Assembly: GCA_018882895.1 (NCBI GenBank)
Contig: VERF01000001.1
Span: 91,286 to 134,504 of the forward strand
From: Candidatus Kapaibacterium sp.
GTDB lineage: Bacteria; Bacteroidota; Ignavibacteria; Kapaibacteriales; Kapaibacteriaceae
DNA length: 43,219 nt
Direction: 5' to 3'
Both the position numbers and the translations under genes were made by a program. Numbering within the stretch: the first letter of the stretch is position 1; each line of letters opens with the position of its first letter. Positions 16,068-26,000 of this stretch are shown here, one piece after another. The notes beneath the pieces were generated by a model that was given only the letters and a program-made list of their open reading frames with translations, did not search any database and was not told the origin of the DNA.

Positions 16068-16889
16068 TTACGAACGCAGACGCGGCAGGATCCCTGCCAT
16101 GATGGGCGAGATGACGTGCGCTCGAGCGATGATGCGTGAGGCTGTCGATTCGTCGAGTGATGTTTCGACAATTCGAAACGGCTGCAGCCGCGTGGACTTG
16201 ATGCCTGATTCACGCAGTGCCGACTTCACCTGGTCGACCATCGGCAAGGTGAGGTAGTCGCCGAAGAGCATGGCGTGTTTGACGTTCACATCGAATCTTT
16301 GACCCACAGAGGCCAGCTCGGAAAGAGCTGTCTGGTGATAGGGGGCTTCTGCTGAAGTGGACTGGACGGAGATCACGGCCGGTTGGTGGTCGGAGCCGAT
16401 CACAGCTGTGATCGACAGAGGGCCGCGCCGTCCGTGAAGTGCCCATGGGTGGGCTTGGGCGGGCGTACACGCAAGGGCAACTTCAATGTCTACTGCAAGA
16501 TCGGTCCGAAGAGCACCGCTTGAGGCGAGCTCATTGTAGGAGGGTGCGTCTGGACGTAGTGCTACGAAGCTGCTCCACGACAGACCCGAGCGCAACCGAG
16601 TGGAACATTCCATGTCGACTGCGTGGCTTGCCGAGAGTCCGCATACTTCTTCCAATTCGAATGAACGGCGCCGCGAATCCGGTTGGTCGGAGGAGGTTGG
16701 AAAGCTGTGAACAAACCAGCAGTCATTGCCCAGAACACTGGTCACGTCTACGCCGTGCAGGTTGGCTACTGAGGAGTGATCATTCGGAGCATACTCATGG
16801 AATGCCACGAGACGTGGAACGGGTCCGCGTGCATCCCACGTGGCCACCAGCGTTCGCCTTGGATGGTAGTAGACCGTCGTCGACATCAT
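16068..16889 (-). CDS. DUF3822-like protein (by position), function unknown
   Basis: The 273-residue product, starting at the ATG at 16889, shows no catalytic motif, signal peptide or membrane segment that I recognise. In Bacteroidota this place, just upstream of rsmD and coaD, is normally held by a DUF3822 protein, a family with an actin/Hsp70-like fold and no established role. The length and alternating beta-strand pattern (for example VKHAMLFGDYLTLPMVDQVK) fit that idea. A TTG nine bases earlier is an alternative start. It lies 3 bp from rsmD and is surely cotranscribed. The DUF call rests mainly on synteny. Confidence 0.55.
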   Translation of the reverse strand: MMSTTVYYHPRRTLVATWDARGPVPRLVAFHEYAPNDHSSVANLHGVDVTSVLGNDCWFVHSFPTSSDQPDSRRRSFELEEVCGLSASHAVDMECSTRLRSGLSWSSFVALRPDAPSYNELASSGALRTDLAVDIEVALACTPAQAHPWALHGRRGPLSITAVIGSDHQPAVISVQSTSAEAPYHQTALSELASVGQRFDVNVKHAMLFGDYLTLPMVDQVKSALRESGIKSTRLQPFRIVETSLDESTASRIIARAHVISPIMAGILPRLRS

Positions 16890-16899
16890 TGCGGTCAAT

Positions 16900-17400
16900 T
16901 TACGGCACGATCACATAAGGCCGCAGCTTTTCAAGGGTCTTTGGGCCGATACCCTTTACATCCAGAAGGTCTTCGGCCGATGTGAAGGGGCGGATTCGAC
17001 GGCGTTCAATTATCCGCTGGGCCATGGCAGGTCCGATCCCGGGAAGTTGTTCAAGTTCCTTGGCAGAGGCGATATTGATCGGGATCGCTCGAGGAGGTCG
17101 AGACCTTCCTCCATCAGGGCGGGATTCGGTATCTCTTGGAGATTGTGATTGTCCGCCGGCCTGACGAGTTGAATCGCTGCCGGATGACATCGTGGACTGC
17201 TGCTGCTGTCCAAGACTATCCAGGATGCGGATCACCGATTCGACCGACGTGTGCTCATGCAGATCCGACGTGGAGTCGAGCGGCAGAAAACGCGATGCCA
17301 GCGAGCCGGTGACGACCACCGTGGCAAAGGCCGCAACGAACATCGCCTCGTTGGAAGTCACCCGCAGGTGGGTCTGTATGGTACTCAATAACTGCCGCAT
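16900..17400 (-). CDS. Membrane-anchored helix-hairpin-helix (ComEA-like) protein
   Basis: The 166-residue protein has one transmembrane segment (about 19-37), a low-complexity Gln/Ser/Arg/Pro linker (about 60-108) and a C-terminal pair of helix-hairpin-helix motifs (LEQLPGIGPAMAQRIIERR and LLDVKGIGPKTLEKLRPYV). ComEA-type proteins bind double-stranded DNA at the outer face of the inner membrane during DNA uptake. The layout fits, but no other competence gene is nearby. It sits between dnaJ and the DUF3822-like gene in the heat-shock block. Confidence 0.8.
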   Translation of the reverse strand: MRQLLSTIQTHLRVTSNEAMFVAAFATVVVTGSLASRFLPLDSTSDLHEHTSVESVIRILDSLGQQQQSTMSSGSDSTRQAGGQSQSPRDTESRPDGGRSRPPRAIPINIASAKELEQLPGIGPAMAQRIIERRRIRPFTSAEDLLDVKGIGPKTLEKLRPYVIVP

Positions 17401-17429
17401 GGAAACCTTTCCAGAGGCGACAGTTCGGA

Positions 17430-18575
17430 CTACGAAAGCGCCTCTTTGAACTTGGTGAAGAAGGACGAGCCCTTCGACTGGTCGGGGCCTCGGAAGTTCT
17501 TCGATGAACGGAGTGACTCAAGGGTCTTTCGCTCATCGCCCGAAAGCTTCGTCGGGATTGCCACATGTATCTCGATCAGCTGGTCGCCACTGCCACGGCT
17601 GTTTAGGTGGGGGATGCCCTTACCCTTCATGCGCAGCGTCGAACCGGGCTGAGTGCCGGGGTCAATTTCAATCTCAGCCGTCCCTGTCAGCGTTGGCACG
17701 ACGATGGATCCGCCCAGAGTGGCTGTGAGCATATCGATAGTAAGCCCGTAGGTAACGTCGTCTTCATGCCGATCGAAATGTTCATGTTCCATCTCCTCGA
17801 CCACAACGATGGCATCACCGGCCTCGCCTCCTCGGCGGCCTGCATGCCCCTTGCCAGTTACCGACAGGTAATTCCCAGTGCGAACACCGGCAGGAATCGT
17901 GACTTTCACTGACGTCTCGCCGTCAGTGCGCCCCTCGCCTTCGCAGCTGCCGCACTTGTCCTTGAGGATCTCACCACTTCCTGAGCACTGTGCGCAGGGG
18001 GCGATATTGATGAACTGGCCGAAGACGCTGCGCGAGACCTGGCGGACCTCCCCGCTTCCCTGACAGGCGCTGCAGGTGACATAACCAGAGTCTGATCCGG
18101 CACCCGATCCGGAGCATGTAGAGCACGGCTTATAATGTCGGATCTTGATGGTCTTATCAACACCAGTAGCGATCTCTTCCAGCGTCAAAGACAGGCGAAC
18201 ACGCAGGTCTGCGCCGGGTTCCTTGCGGGAACGTCTGCCCTGGGAACGGCCGCCCCCTCCGAACATGTCGCCGAAGACTGACTGACCGAATATGTCGCCA
18301 AAGGCACTGAAGATATCATTGACGTTTGAGTAAGAACCGTAGCTCTGACCTCCGAGGCCAGCCTCACCGTATTGATCATATCGGGCTCGCTTATCGGCAT
18401 CTCCAAGCACATCGTAGGCCTGCGCAGCTTCTTTGAAGTGCGCTTCGGCCTCGGGATTGTCCGGGTTGCGATCAGGATGGTACTTCATGGCCAGCTTGCG
18501 ATAGGCTGCCTTGATCTCGTCGCCGGAGGCGCCTCGCTGGAGGCCGAGGATCTCGTAGTAGTCGCGCTTTGCCAT
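17430..18575 (-). CDS. dnaJ: Chaperone protein DnaJ (Hsp40)
   Basis: DnaJ delivers unfolded proteins to DnaK and triggers its ATPase. The 381 residues are full length: J domain with HPD (33-35), Gly/Phe-rich region (70-115), four CxxCxGxG zinc repeats (Cys151/154, 168/171, 194/197, 208/211) and two C-terminal substrate-binding domains. It starts one base inside the grpE stop (TAATG), so translation is coupled. dnaK itself is not in the window. Confidence 0.98.
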   Translation of the reverse strand: MAKRDYYEILGLQRGASGDEIKAAYRKLAMKYHPDRNPDNPEAEAHFKEAAQAYDVLGDADKRARYDQYGEAGLGGQSYGSYSNVNDIFSAFGDIFGQSVFGDMFGGGGRSQGRRSRKEPGADLRVRLSLTLEEIATGVDKTIKIRHYKPCSTCSGSGAGSDSGYVTCSACQGSGEVRQVSRSVFGQFINIAPCAQCSGSGEILKDKCGSCEGEGRTDGETSVKVTIPAGVRTGNYLSVTGKGHAGRRGGEAGDAIVVVEEMEHEHFDRHEDDVTYGLTIDMLTATLGGSIVVPTLTGTAEIEIDPGTQPGSTLRMKGKGIPHLNSRGSGDQLIEIHVAIPTKLSGDERKTLESLRSSKNFRGPDQSKGSSFFTKFKEALS

Positions 18576-19108
18576 TATGAGCCCGTTTCGGTGTGAGGGG
18601 GCAGACCGGCCGAGGTGATGACCTTGGCGTGTCTCAGCACGCGGTCATTGAGCTGATACCCACGCATTACCGGCTGGATGATATGCCCTTCCGGATGTTG
18701 TTCAGAGGGCGTGTGCATAAGGGACTCGTGCATTTCCACATTGAACGGCTGACCCGGCTCGGCTTCGATCACTTGCACACCCGACTCTTCGAAGATCTGC
18801 CGCGCCTTTGCGTAGATCATCTCAATGCCTGTGCGCAGCGCTGCTGAGTCCTGTGTGGTGCCGGCTGCTTCGACGGCGGCGTGCAGATCGTCCAGGACGG
18901 GTAGCATCTTGGTGATCACATGCTCGGCTGCACGCAGGTGCAACTCCTGCTTTTCGAGAGCTGTGCGGCGACGCATGTTTTCGAGATCGGCAAGACGGCG
19001 TGCAGCCAGATCCTTCCATTCGTCAATCTCGCGTTGCATCTGATCTATTTCGGCGGACTGCTCGCCGGTGGAGTCGTGCTGGCTGTGGTCGTGTTCCGAC
19101 ATCGTCAT
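18575..19108 (-). CDS. grpE: Nucleotide exchange factor GrpE
   Basis: GrpE releases ADP from DnaK and acts as a thermosensor. The 177 residues have a charged N-terminus, a long coiled-coil helix (about 20-75) and the C-terminal beta domain with [14 protein letters not shown] and [15 protein letters not shown], both family hallmarks. Two in-frame ATGs exist, at 19108 and 19102; a GAAGG sequence is better spaced for 19102. It lies between hrcA and dnaJ. Confidence 0.96.
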   Translation of the reverse strand: MTMSEHDHSQHDSTGEQSAEIDQMQREIDEWKDLAARRLADLENMRRRTALEKQELHLRAAEHVITKMLPVLDDLHAAVEAAGTTQDSAALRTGIEMIYAKARQIFEESGVQVIEAEPGQPFNVEMHESLMHTPSEQHPEGHIIQPVMRGYQLNDRVLRHAKVITSAGLPPHTETGS

Positions 19109-19165
19109 AAACCTTCAATTCTTGTGATTATCACGTCGAGTGGCCACATGACGTACATGCGAACT

Positions 19166-20242
19166 CTATGGTGTGTGCTGTCCGAATGTTCGGCTCAGTA
19201 CCCCCGACATGAGCTGAACGATGTTGATCATTCTACCGTAGTCCATCCTTCGAGGACCGATCACGCCGAGCGTGCCGCGGGCTGTGCCAGCTCTGTAGGT
19301 GGATGTCACCAGAGAGTAGTCACGAAGTTCGACGTTTGGCATCTCATTTCCGATGCGGACCGTGATTCCCTCGGTGCCTGATGAGGAACCGAGAAGGTGC
19401 ACAATGACGTCTTCGTTTTCGATCAATTCAATGATGGTGCGCAACCTCTCGGGAGAGTCATGATGTGGCTGTGCAATCAGATTCGTGGCACCAGACACAT
19501 GCACGGTGGAGCCATCATTGGTAACGTCGATACTTCCGATCTGGTCAACGAACAGTCGCAGCAGGGAAGATTCGATCGCGTGTGGGGAAGCCCCCTCAGA
19601 GAGAAGCTCTGTGACATCTGCCAAGGGGCGACCATGGAGCCGCTCGTTCAGATATCTTCCGATCTCCTGGATAGACTCAAGTTCAACGGCTGTGCGGGTC
19701 TCCAGACTCACCGTTCGTACAAGTTCACTGTCAAGATCAATGATGACAACAAACCGTTCGCTGCTAAGCGCAACGATCTCGACGCGCCGCACTCGTGCTT
19801 GCCGAACCGTCGGCAATTGAACAATGGCCAAATGTCGGCTGAGTGATCCCAGGATTCTGGTCGCATCCTTTACCACGCTTTCGCGCGGAGTGTTCAGCAG
19901 ATCCGCCACGGCGGCATCAGCCGATTGCAGCTCTGCCGGAAACGGGAGCGGCTGCGATTCGATCAGAGAGTCGACGTAAAACCTGTACCCAAGATCGGTA
20001 GGCAGTCGGCCGGCAGATGTGTGTGGATGGGTGATGTAACCCATCATCTCAAGATCGGCCATAGTGTTGCGGATCGTTGCCGGACTCAGTGGCATCGTTC
20101 GCGATAGGAACGAGGACAGGACGCGCGAACCAACCGGCATTCCGCCGAGGATATAAAGGTGTACCACGGCCTGCAGGATCGTGCGTTCACGCTCGCTGAG
20201 GTCCCGCTGTGGGGTCGAAAGGTATTGTCCCGGCGCGATCAT
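19166..20242 (-). CDS. hrcA: Heat-inducible transcription repressor HrcA
   Basis: HrcA represses chaperone operons by binding the CIRCE inverted repeat and needs GroEL to stay folded. The 358 residues have an N-terminal winged helix (SERERTILQAVVHLYI, then SPATIRNTMADLEMMGYI and HTSAGRLPTDLGYRFYVD) and the C-terminal GAF-like dimer domain. No CIRCE-like TTAGCACTC-N9-GAGTGCTAA is visible upstream of this operon, so its target is likely groESL elsewhere. It starts 7 bp after the GH2-like gene and so probably shares its promoter. Confidence 0.96.
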   Translation of the reverse strand: MIAPGQYLSTPQRDLSERERTILQAVVHLYILGGMPVGSRVLSSFLSRTMPLSPATIRNTMADLEMMGYITHPHTSAGRLPTDLGYRFYVDSLIESQPLPFPAELQSADAAVADLLNTPRESVVKDATRILGSLSRHLAIVQLPTVRQARVRRVEIVALSSERFVVIIDLDSELVRTVSLETRTAVELESIQEIGRYLNERLHGRPLADVTELLSEGASPHAIESSLLRLFVDQIGSIDVTNDGSTVHVSGATNLIAQPHHDSPERLRTIIELIENEDVIVHLLGSSSGTEGITVRIGNEMPNVELRDYSLVTSTYRAGTARGTLGVIGPRRMDYGRMINIVQLMSGVLSRTFGQHTP

Positions 20243-20249
20243 GTATTCA

Positions 20250-22859
20250 TCAGCCGACGTACATGTAATGCGTCAGGAACGAAAAGCCGTGGTTCGTGAA
20301 GTCGAGAGACAACACAGCCGCCGCGACAACGATGATCAACAGACACAGGCCAATGAGATAGACCACCGAAGGACGTACGTCAAATACCACACTCGTGGCT
20401 CGGAGCATCCTCAGCATAACCCAAATCGAAACCATGAATACGGTTAGCGGAACCATCAGAGATAGCTCGTTGTCCGAAAGCGCCTGGTACAGGGCGATGC
20501 CGATCGGAAGCATGATGATGTAGGGCAGTCCCGACCACGTGACAATTGTGAATGTGTCTCGGATGCTGATGCGACTTCTAACGAAAGCAGCCCCCGTGCG
20601 GAGCGCCACACTCAGGAGTCCGAGCCAGATCAAAACGGCGGTAGACCATGCCAACGTAGATAACTCAGGATGCCAAGCGACGTAGCGAAGTGCCGAATAG
20701 AGGGAATCACTCGGCAACAGGATGTGAAGAATGCTCTCAACGTTTGGGTTGACGCGCACAAAGTATAGGAACGACGCAATTACAAGTCCGACTCCGCCAG
20801 AGATCACGCCGGCAAGCACACCTGTCTGCGCTGTTGACAGGATGCGTTGATCGCGAATGTCTGCGTAGAAATTGTAGGGTCGTACCAGTGCCCTGAGGAA
20901 GTACTCTCTGAAACGCCGTGATCTGTTGGCAACGAGTGCCAGCATGATTGCCAGCAAAACACCACCGGCGATGAAGACGATTGGTGTGGTGAAGCCGATG
21001 TCACGGGCCTGCAAGAGGGGGAGCTTCTCGTCGTTGATCAGTGCCTTGTACATTTCAAACGACACTCGTCGCTGGCGATAAGCATCAACCAAACCGGAAG
21101 TACACAGCAGAGGATCGTAATGATCGACAAGCATCGTCGCGCGTTCAAGTCGATAATCATTGAATGACCAAACGAGCATTCCTGCAAGCTGGGCAGATGT
21201 GGCCCACGTGTAGTACTTACTGATAAGAAGAGCCTGCGCCTCGTTCGATAGTTGATCACTGAAGCCGTTCGTGTTCTGGGGTGAGACGCGACTCCCAAAC
21301 TGGGCCAGAACTGCCGCCGATGTAAAGATCGCTTGGTCGCGTCGTCGCAGCAGCATCATTGCTGAGCTGTCAGCAAGGGAGGCGAAGTTGACGATGATAA
21401 AGTCGAAGCCCCCTTCACTTGCAAGACTCAGCTGCCTTGATGAAATGGTCTTGAAAACCAGCTTTGATGACATCCGCCTCGTATATCGAGCCATCTCTTC
21501 ATGATAGCGCGTCACTTCTGACGACTGCTCGTCGAGGCCATCGCTCAATCCGATGCCAAGCACCGACGGGTGGGGGTCCAGATACGAAAGGGTCCGCTCG
21601 GCACTATTTCGAAGGCGAGTCGACAGTTCAGCTTCACCAAGCACATCTGCTGGGATGTCCGAGCACGGCAGATCAGCAAGGACCATGATGCCATATCGGT
21701 CGCACAACGACAGGAAGACCGGATGTGGGCTACCGTGTGTGATCCGAACAGCATTGACGCCGAGTGTCTTCATGAGCGTCACGTCATACTGCATCTGCCC
21801 GACTGATAGTGCGGGTCCGCGTTCGGGTGCGTCTTCTATGTAATCGACGGCATGTACCCGAATGGCAGTATCATTGACAATGAAACGCCTGCTGCCATCG
21901 ACCATGCCTATGGCGATTGAACGGAATCCGAATGGTTGGCGGAAAACATCAACCAACATGCCATCGACGATGACGCGGATCTCGAGGTCGTAGAGATTCG
22001 GACTGCTCGGACTCCATAGTCGTGCGCCCGGAACGCTGAGGCTCATGGTCGGAGTAACCTCGCGAGCGCGACCGATCTGGGATGTCTGAGCACCCGTCGA
22101 ACTGATCACGATGCCGCTCCTCTGGTCGACGATCCGGGCTTCCACACCGAAACTGAGGTTGCTGCTCGTGTTAAACTCGTCTGATTGGCCTTGCACTTGA
22201 CGTAGCTTTTCGATCATTCCGCTCATGATCCTGGCTGAAACACTCAACTGCCCGGTGCCATTCTGGACGTTCGTGCGAAGACGCACGCTTTCGGTCCAGA
22301 TATGCGGTGTCCCGACAAGAAATACTTCGCGAAGAATTCCCAAGTACTGCTTCGGAGCAGCTCTGCCATTGCGCTGAACGTTTGCCGCAAGTTGGCTGGT
22401 CGGAAGGATATTGAGTTCAATGGTGTTCGATCCCGGACGAAGGATTCCGTCTCGTATGCGGATGGCAAATGGGATCATTCCACCCGGGTACTGCATGATG
22501 AAACGACCATTGACGGTCAGTTCGACCGCATCGGCCATGCCAAAAAACTGGAGGTGCCAGGAGTTGCGCGCAAGGATAGCACTGTCAATACGCAAAGCTC
22601 TGCGGAGTCTGACCGGCTCGTTTCCGCCCAAGTCACCCGGAACAGTAGCAGTTCCTGTTGCGACCCCGTCCTCAATCAGCTGCCACTGACCCCCAAGATC
22701 ATAAACTTTTCGTGTCTCGCTGGCCGTGAAAGGGGCTGATTCCTGTACGGTAATGGCACCGATCAGGCCGGTGGGCATGAGACAGATGGCAAGCAGCAGA
22801 AAGGCGAATCGTCCCGCCATTTCCGCGGTGCGCTGTGTGTGGTTCATAGAGCGATGCAA
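20250..22859 (-). CDS. GH2-fold pseudoenzyme fused to a multi-pass membrane domain
   Basis: The 869-residue protein has a signal peptide (about 15-35), then a glycoside hydrolase family 2 layout: jelly-roll sugar-binding domain (about 50-185), immunoglobulin-like domain (190-315) and TIM barrel (320-610). At the acid/base position, where active GH2 enzymes have NE after HPSV, it reads LSDG (438-441). At the nucleophile position, normally EFG or EYG, it reads AQFG (519-522). Both catalytic glutamates are therefore missing. After about 620 there is a C-terminal membrane part with about six hydrophobic segments (624-643, 678-700, 737-755, 775-793, 800-818, 832-852), loosely Yip1-like. It probably binds carbohydrate or peptidoglycan outside the inner membrane. 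It precedes hrcA by 7 bp. No function assigned. Confidence 0.75.
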   Translation of the reverse strand: MHRSMNHTQRTAEMAGRFAFLLLAICLMPTGLIGAITVQESAPFTASETRKVYDLGGQWQLIEDGVATGTATVPGDLGGNEPVRLRRALRIDSAILARNSWHLQFFGMADAVELTVNGRFIMQYPGGMIPFAIRIRDGILRPGSNTIELNILPTSQLAANVQRNGRAAPKQYLGILREVFLVGTPHIWTESVRLRTNVQNGTGQLSVSARIMSGMIEKLRQVQGQSDEFNTSSNLSFGVEARIVDQRSGIVISSTGAQTSQIGRAREVTPTMSLSVPGARLWSPSSPNLYDLEIRVIVDGMLVDVFRQPFGFRSIAIGMVDGSRRFIVNDTAIRVHAVDYIEDAPERGPALSVGQMQYDVTLMKTLGVNAVRITHGSPHPVFLSLCDRYGIMVLADLPCSDIPADVLGEAELSTRLRNSAERTLSYLDPHPSVLGIGLSDGLDEQSSEVTRYHEEMARYTRRMSSKLVFKTISSRQLSLASEGGFDFIIVNFASLADSSAMMLLRRRDQAIFTSAAVLAQFGSRVSPQNTNGFSDQLSNEAQALLISKYYTWATSAQLAGMLVWSFNDYRLERATMLVDHYDPLLCTSGLVDAYRQRRVSFEMYKALINDEKLPLLQARDIGFTTPIVFIAGGVLLAIMLALVANRSRRFREYFLRALVRPYNFYADIRDQRILSTAQTGVLAGVISGGVGLVIASFLYFVRVNPNVESILHILLPSDSLYSALRYVAWHPELSTLAWSTAVLIWLGLLSVALRTGAAFVRSRISIRDTFTIVTWSGLPYIIMLPIGIALYQALSDNELSLMVPLTVFMVSIWVMLRMLRATSVVFDVRPSVVYLIGLCLLIIVVAAAVLSLDFTNHGFSFLTHYMYVG

Positions 22860-22937
22860 TAGGATGCGTCGTGAATCGTGCGACCGAGCTGTTGGCAGTC
22901 ACGTCAGGGCGAAAAACATCCCCGGCTGACTGCCGTG

Positions 22938-22945
22938 CAAAAGTA
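22938..22945 (-). promoter_or_regulatory. -7 box of the GH2-like/hrcA operon (TACTTTTG)
   Basis: On the minus strand TACTTTTG exactly matches TAnnTTTG and lies 78 bp before the GH2-like ATG. It is back-to-back with the sprA -7 box, 10 bp apart. No TTG is seen at the -33 position. Confidence 0.5.
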
Positions 22946-22955
22946 ACGTGTCGGT

Positions 22956-22963
22956 TATCTTTG
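22956..22963 (+). promoter_or_regulatory. sprA -7 box (TATCTTTG)
   Basis: TATCTTTG exactly matches TAnnTTTG. Transcription from it would give a 5' leader of roughly 110 nt before the GTG of sprA. The -33 box is not evident. Confidence 0.5.
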
Positions 22964-23079
22964 TCCATCACGCAGAAACACGGAGTCGGGTTATTCTCGC
23001 CGTTTGTTACGTCATGTTGCCGACCTCCAGGGGGGTTGGTCGTCAGTTTTCTTGAACAATAAAAGGTGAGCTTCCGACC

Positions 23080-26000
23080 GTGTTCGCGATTTCCCGACGA
23101 ACGTGGATAACACTGCTGTGCGCGTTTAGCGTCATTGCGGCTGGCCCAACATGCCTGCTAGCGGAGGTGTCACTTCTGCCTTGGCTGGCCGAGAGCGAGC
23201 CGCTGCACGTTGGTGCACTTCAGTTGACCACAACCCTTCTTGGGTCGCTCTTGCGGATGAAGCCGCAGGACACGACGCGTCGCGACACGCTCCCCAAGGG
23301 GCCGGAAGGTATCGGAGATCCCACCAACACGGACTATCCAGGATACTTTCCGGATGTCTTTATAAACCGATTCGGACTGACATCCCCTCAAAGATCCTAC
23401 CGATACATACGGCCACCGAAGGGATATACGATGCGGGGCGGGGTCGACACTTTGGGGTCGGCAATTACACTCCGTGAGATCACCGATGGCTCCGACGTTG
23501 GAACGACCGTACCTCTTTCACTCGAGGCATACCTAGATCAGCGGCGAGAGCAGCTCCTTCGGAAAGCACGCGACTCGGCGCTTTTGAAGTACGAGATGAA
23601 GAAGCCCCTTACGGCGGCAGAGCTCACCAAGCTCATCGACCAGGCAACAAACATCACGATCCCACTTCCGCAGAACCCGCTCTTCGGCATCTTCGGTAAG
23701 CCCGAGATCTCGATCAATGTCAATGGTGAAGTCAACATTCAGGCAGGTTGGCGCTGGGATGCCCAGTCGCTTGGTACTGCCTCGATCGCCGGACAGAACC
23801 AGTCGGCCCCGATCTTCAATCAGAACATCCAGGTCAACGTCAGCGGCCGAATCGGTGACAAGCTTCGCATGAACGTCGACTGGAACACACTCAACCAGTT
23901 CGAGTTCAACAATCGTTTCAAGATCGGTTTTGAAGGCAACGACGACGATATCATCAAGCGTGTTGAATTCGGTAATGTAAACCTCGAATCACAAAGCGCG
24001 CTGATCGGTGGTGGACAGACGCTTTTCGGAGTGAGAGCCGATTTCCAGTTCGGCCCCTTGTTCATAAAGACCATTGCGTCCCAACGCAGAGGGGAGCGCC
24101 AGTTCATCAATGCCCGAGGCGGTTCGTCGCGTCAGCAGTTCACCATCCGAGCCTACGATTACGCCAAGAATCACTTCTTTATCGACACTTCGTATTTCGC
24201 AGTTTGGAAAGATTATTTCCGCACTGCAACACCCGCCCTGTCGAAGGTCGGTGCGCAGCTCGTTGTCAAAGAGATCGAGATCTGGGAGTCCACCACAGAC
24301 CTTCGAGAAGTGCAGGCCAACGAGGCTGTTGCCTATGCGGACCTTCCATCGATTCGATACGTTGCCGGAGATCGATATTCCGCAGCTCTCACCCAGGCAG
24401 AGATCAAGGCCGGTATTGTTGAAAGGGGGCGATTCATTCGTCTTGATTCGCGCCGGTACGACGTTGATCTCAATCTCGGAACAGTATCGGTGCTAAACCT
24501 TCGGAACGACCGTTATTACGCCGTCTCCTATCGCGTCGAAGGACCAACCACCTCAGATGCTGATGATGAGTACGTCGGGACGCTTTCACGTAATGCCAAT
24601 GAACGCGACACCATCCTGCTGAAACTCATTGCGAGGCCTCAGATGCAGCCGGGCTTCCGTGCAATCTGGAAGCGCATGATGCGGAATCGTTACCCAATCG
24701 GCGTTCCGAATATCAATGCCCAGGATGCTCGCCTCGGGATGTGGTACTACAGGTCGACGAATGACTCTGCAGACGTCATCGACGGCGCTCAGGATAAGAT
24801 TGTTACGATCTTCCGCGTCGACCAGGTCAACAATGGTACCGGTGTAGAGCCCCCTGACGGGGTGTTTGACCCACGACCTCCGATCTTTAATTCACAGCGT
24901 GGTGAGATCACCTTCCCGAGCCTTGAACCGTTCAGGGAGGGATTGCGTGATTACTTCGCCGCAAAGGGTAATGCTCAGCTTGCCGAGCAATACGTCTTCA
25001 ATGAAGTCTACGACACTACCGATATCGCCGCCCGGCTGGTCTCGGCTAAAGACCGCTTTCTGATCGTTGGCGAAGCAACAGGCACTTCAATGGGCAGTCG
25101 TATTCCACTTGCGTATCAGCTGGCGCCGGGAAGTGTTCGTGTGACGCTCGACGGAGTAGCCCTACGCGAAGGTGTCGACTTCATGGTTGACTACAATAGT
25201 GGAACGCTCTCGATGCTCAACCCGAGGGCGCAGCTGCCGAACGCAAATCTCAATGTTGAATTCGAGAAGAATGATCTTTTCAACCTGACGACGCGCACGC
25301 TTCTTGGAATGCGCGCCGATATGCGCCTTTTCACGAAACGTCGGATGAACGGGTCCATCGGAATGACAATGATGAACTACGATCAAGCTGCGATCGTAGA
25401 CCGCGTGCTGCCGGGTCAGGAGCCCAATGCGAACTTCATGTTCGGCCTAGACGCGCGTTTCAATGCCGAACTCCCTTGGCTGACAGATGCACTGAACTTC
25501 ATCCCGGGGGTCGATACCAAGGAGAAGTCGACGTTTGCCTTTAACGGCGAATGGGCGATGGTTTCGCCAACTCCGAACAAGCGTTTTTCAACGGTTTCCA
25601 GTGACGGCGGCAAGGCTGTGGCCTATGTTGATGATTTCGAATCAGCCCGACGCTACCTCGGTTTTGGCCTCACTCCCACTACGTGGCAGCACTCATCTGC
25701 CTCCAAGGATTCCACGCTCTGGGATAGCGATACCACGGCCCAGAAGTTCCGTGGAAAGGTCTTCTGGTTTCAGAAGTTCGTCCCAGATGTTCCCCAAGTT
25801 GACGTCTATCCGAATCGTGCGCAGGTTCAAGGCCGCAACAACATCAACCCGCTTCGAATCGTGTTCGCCCCTGATGAGCGCGGTATTCACAACCCGAACT
25901 CTGAGTTCATTGATCCTCAGAACCCTGAGTGGAACGGGCCGGATAGTCTTTCGGTGCGGCAGCGTGCTTCTGAATTCCAGGGGGCGAATCGTCAGCGCAT

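Noticed and set aside
20243-20300. CIRCE operator before hrcA
   Set aside because: No TTAGCACTC-N9-GAGTGCTAA or close variant is present here or near 22860-22960.
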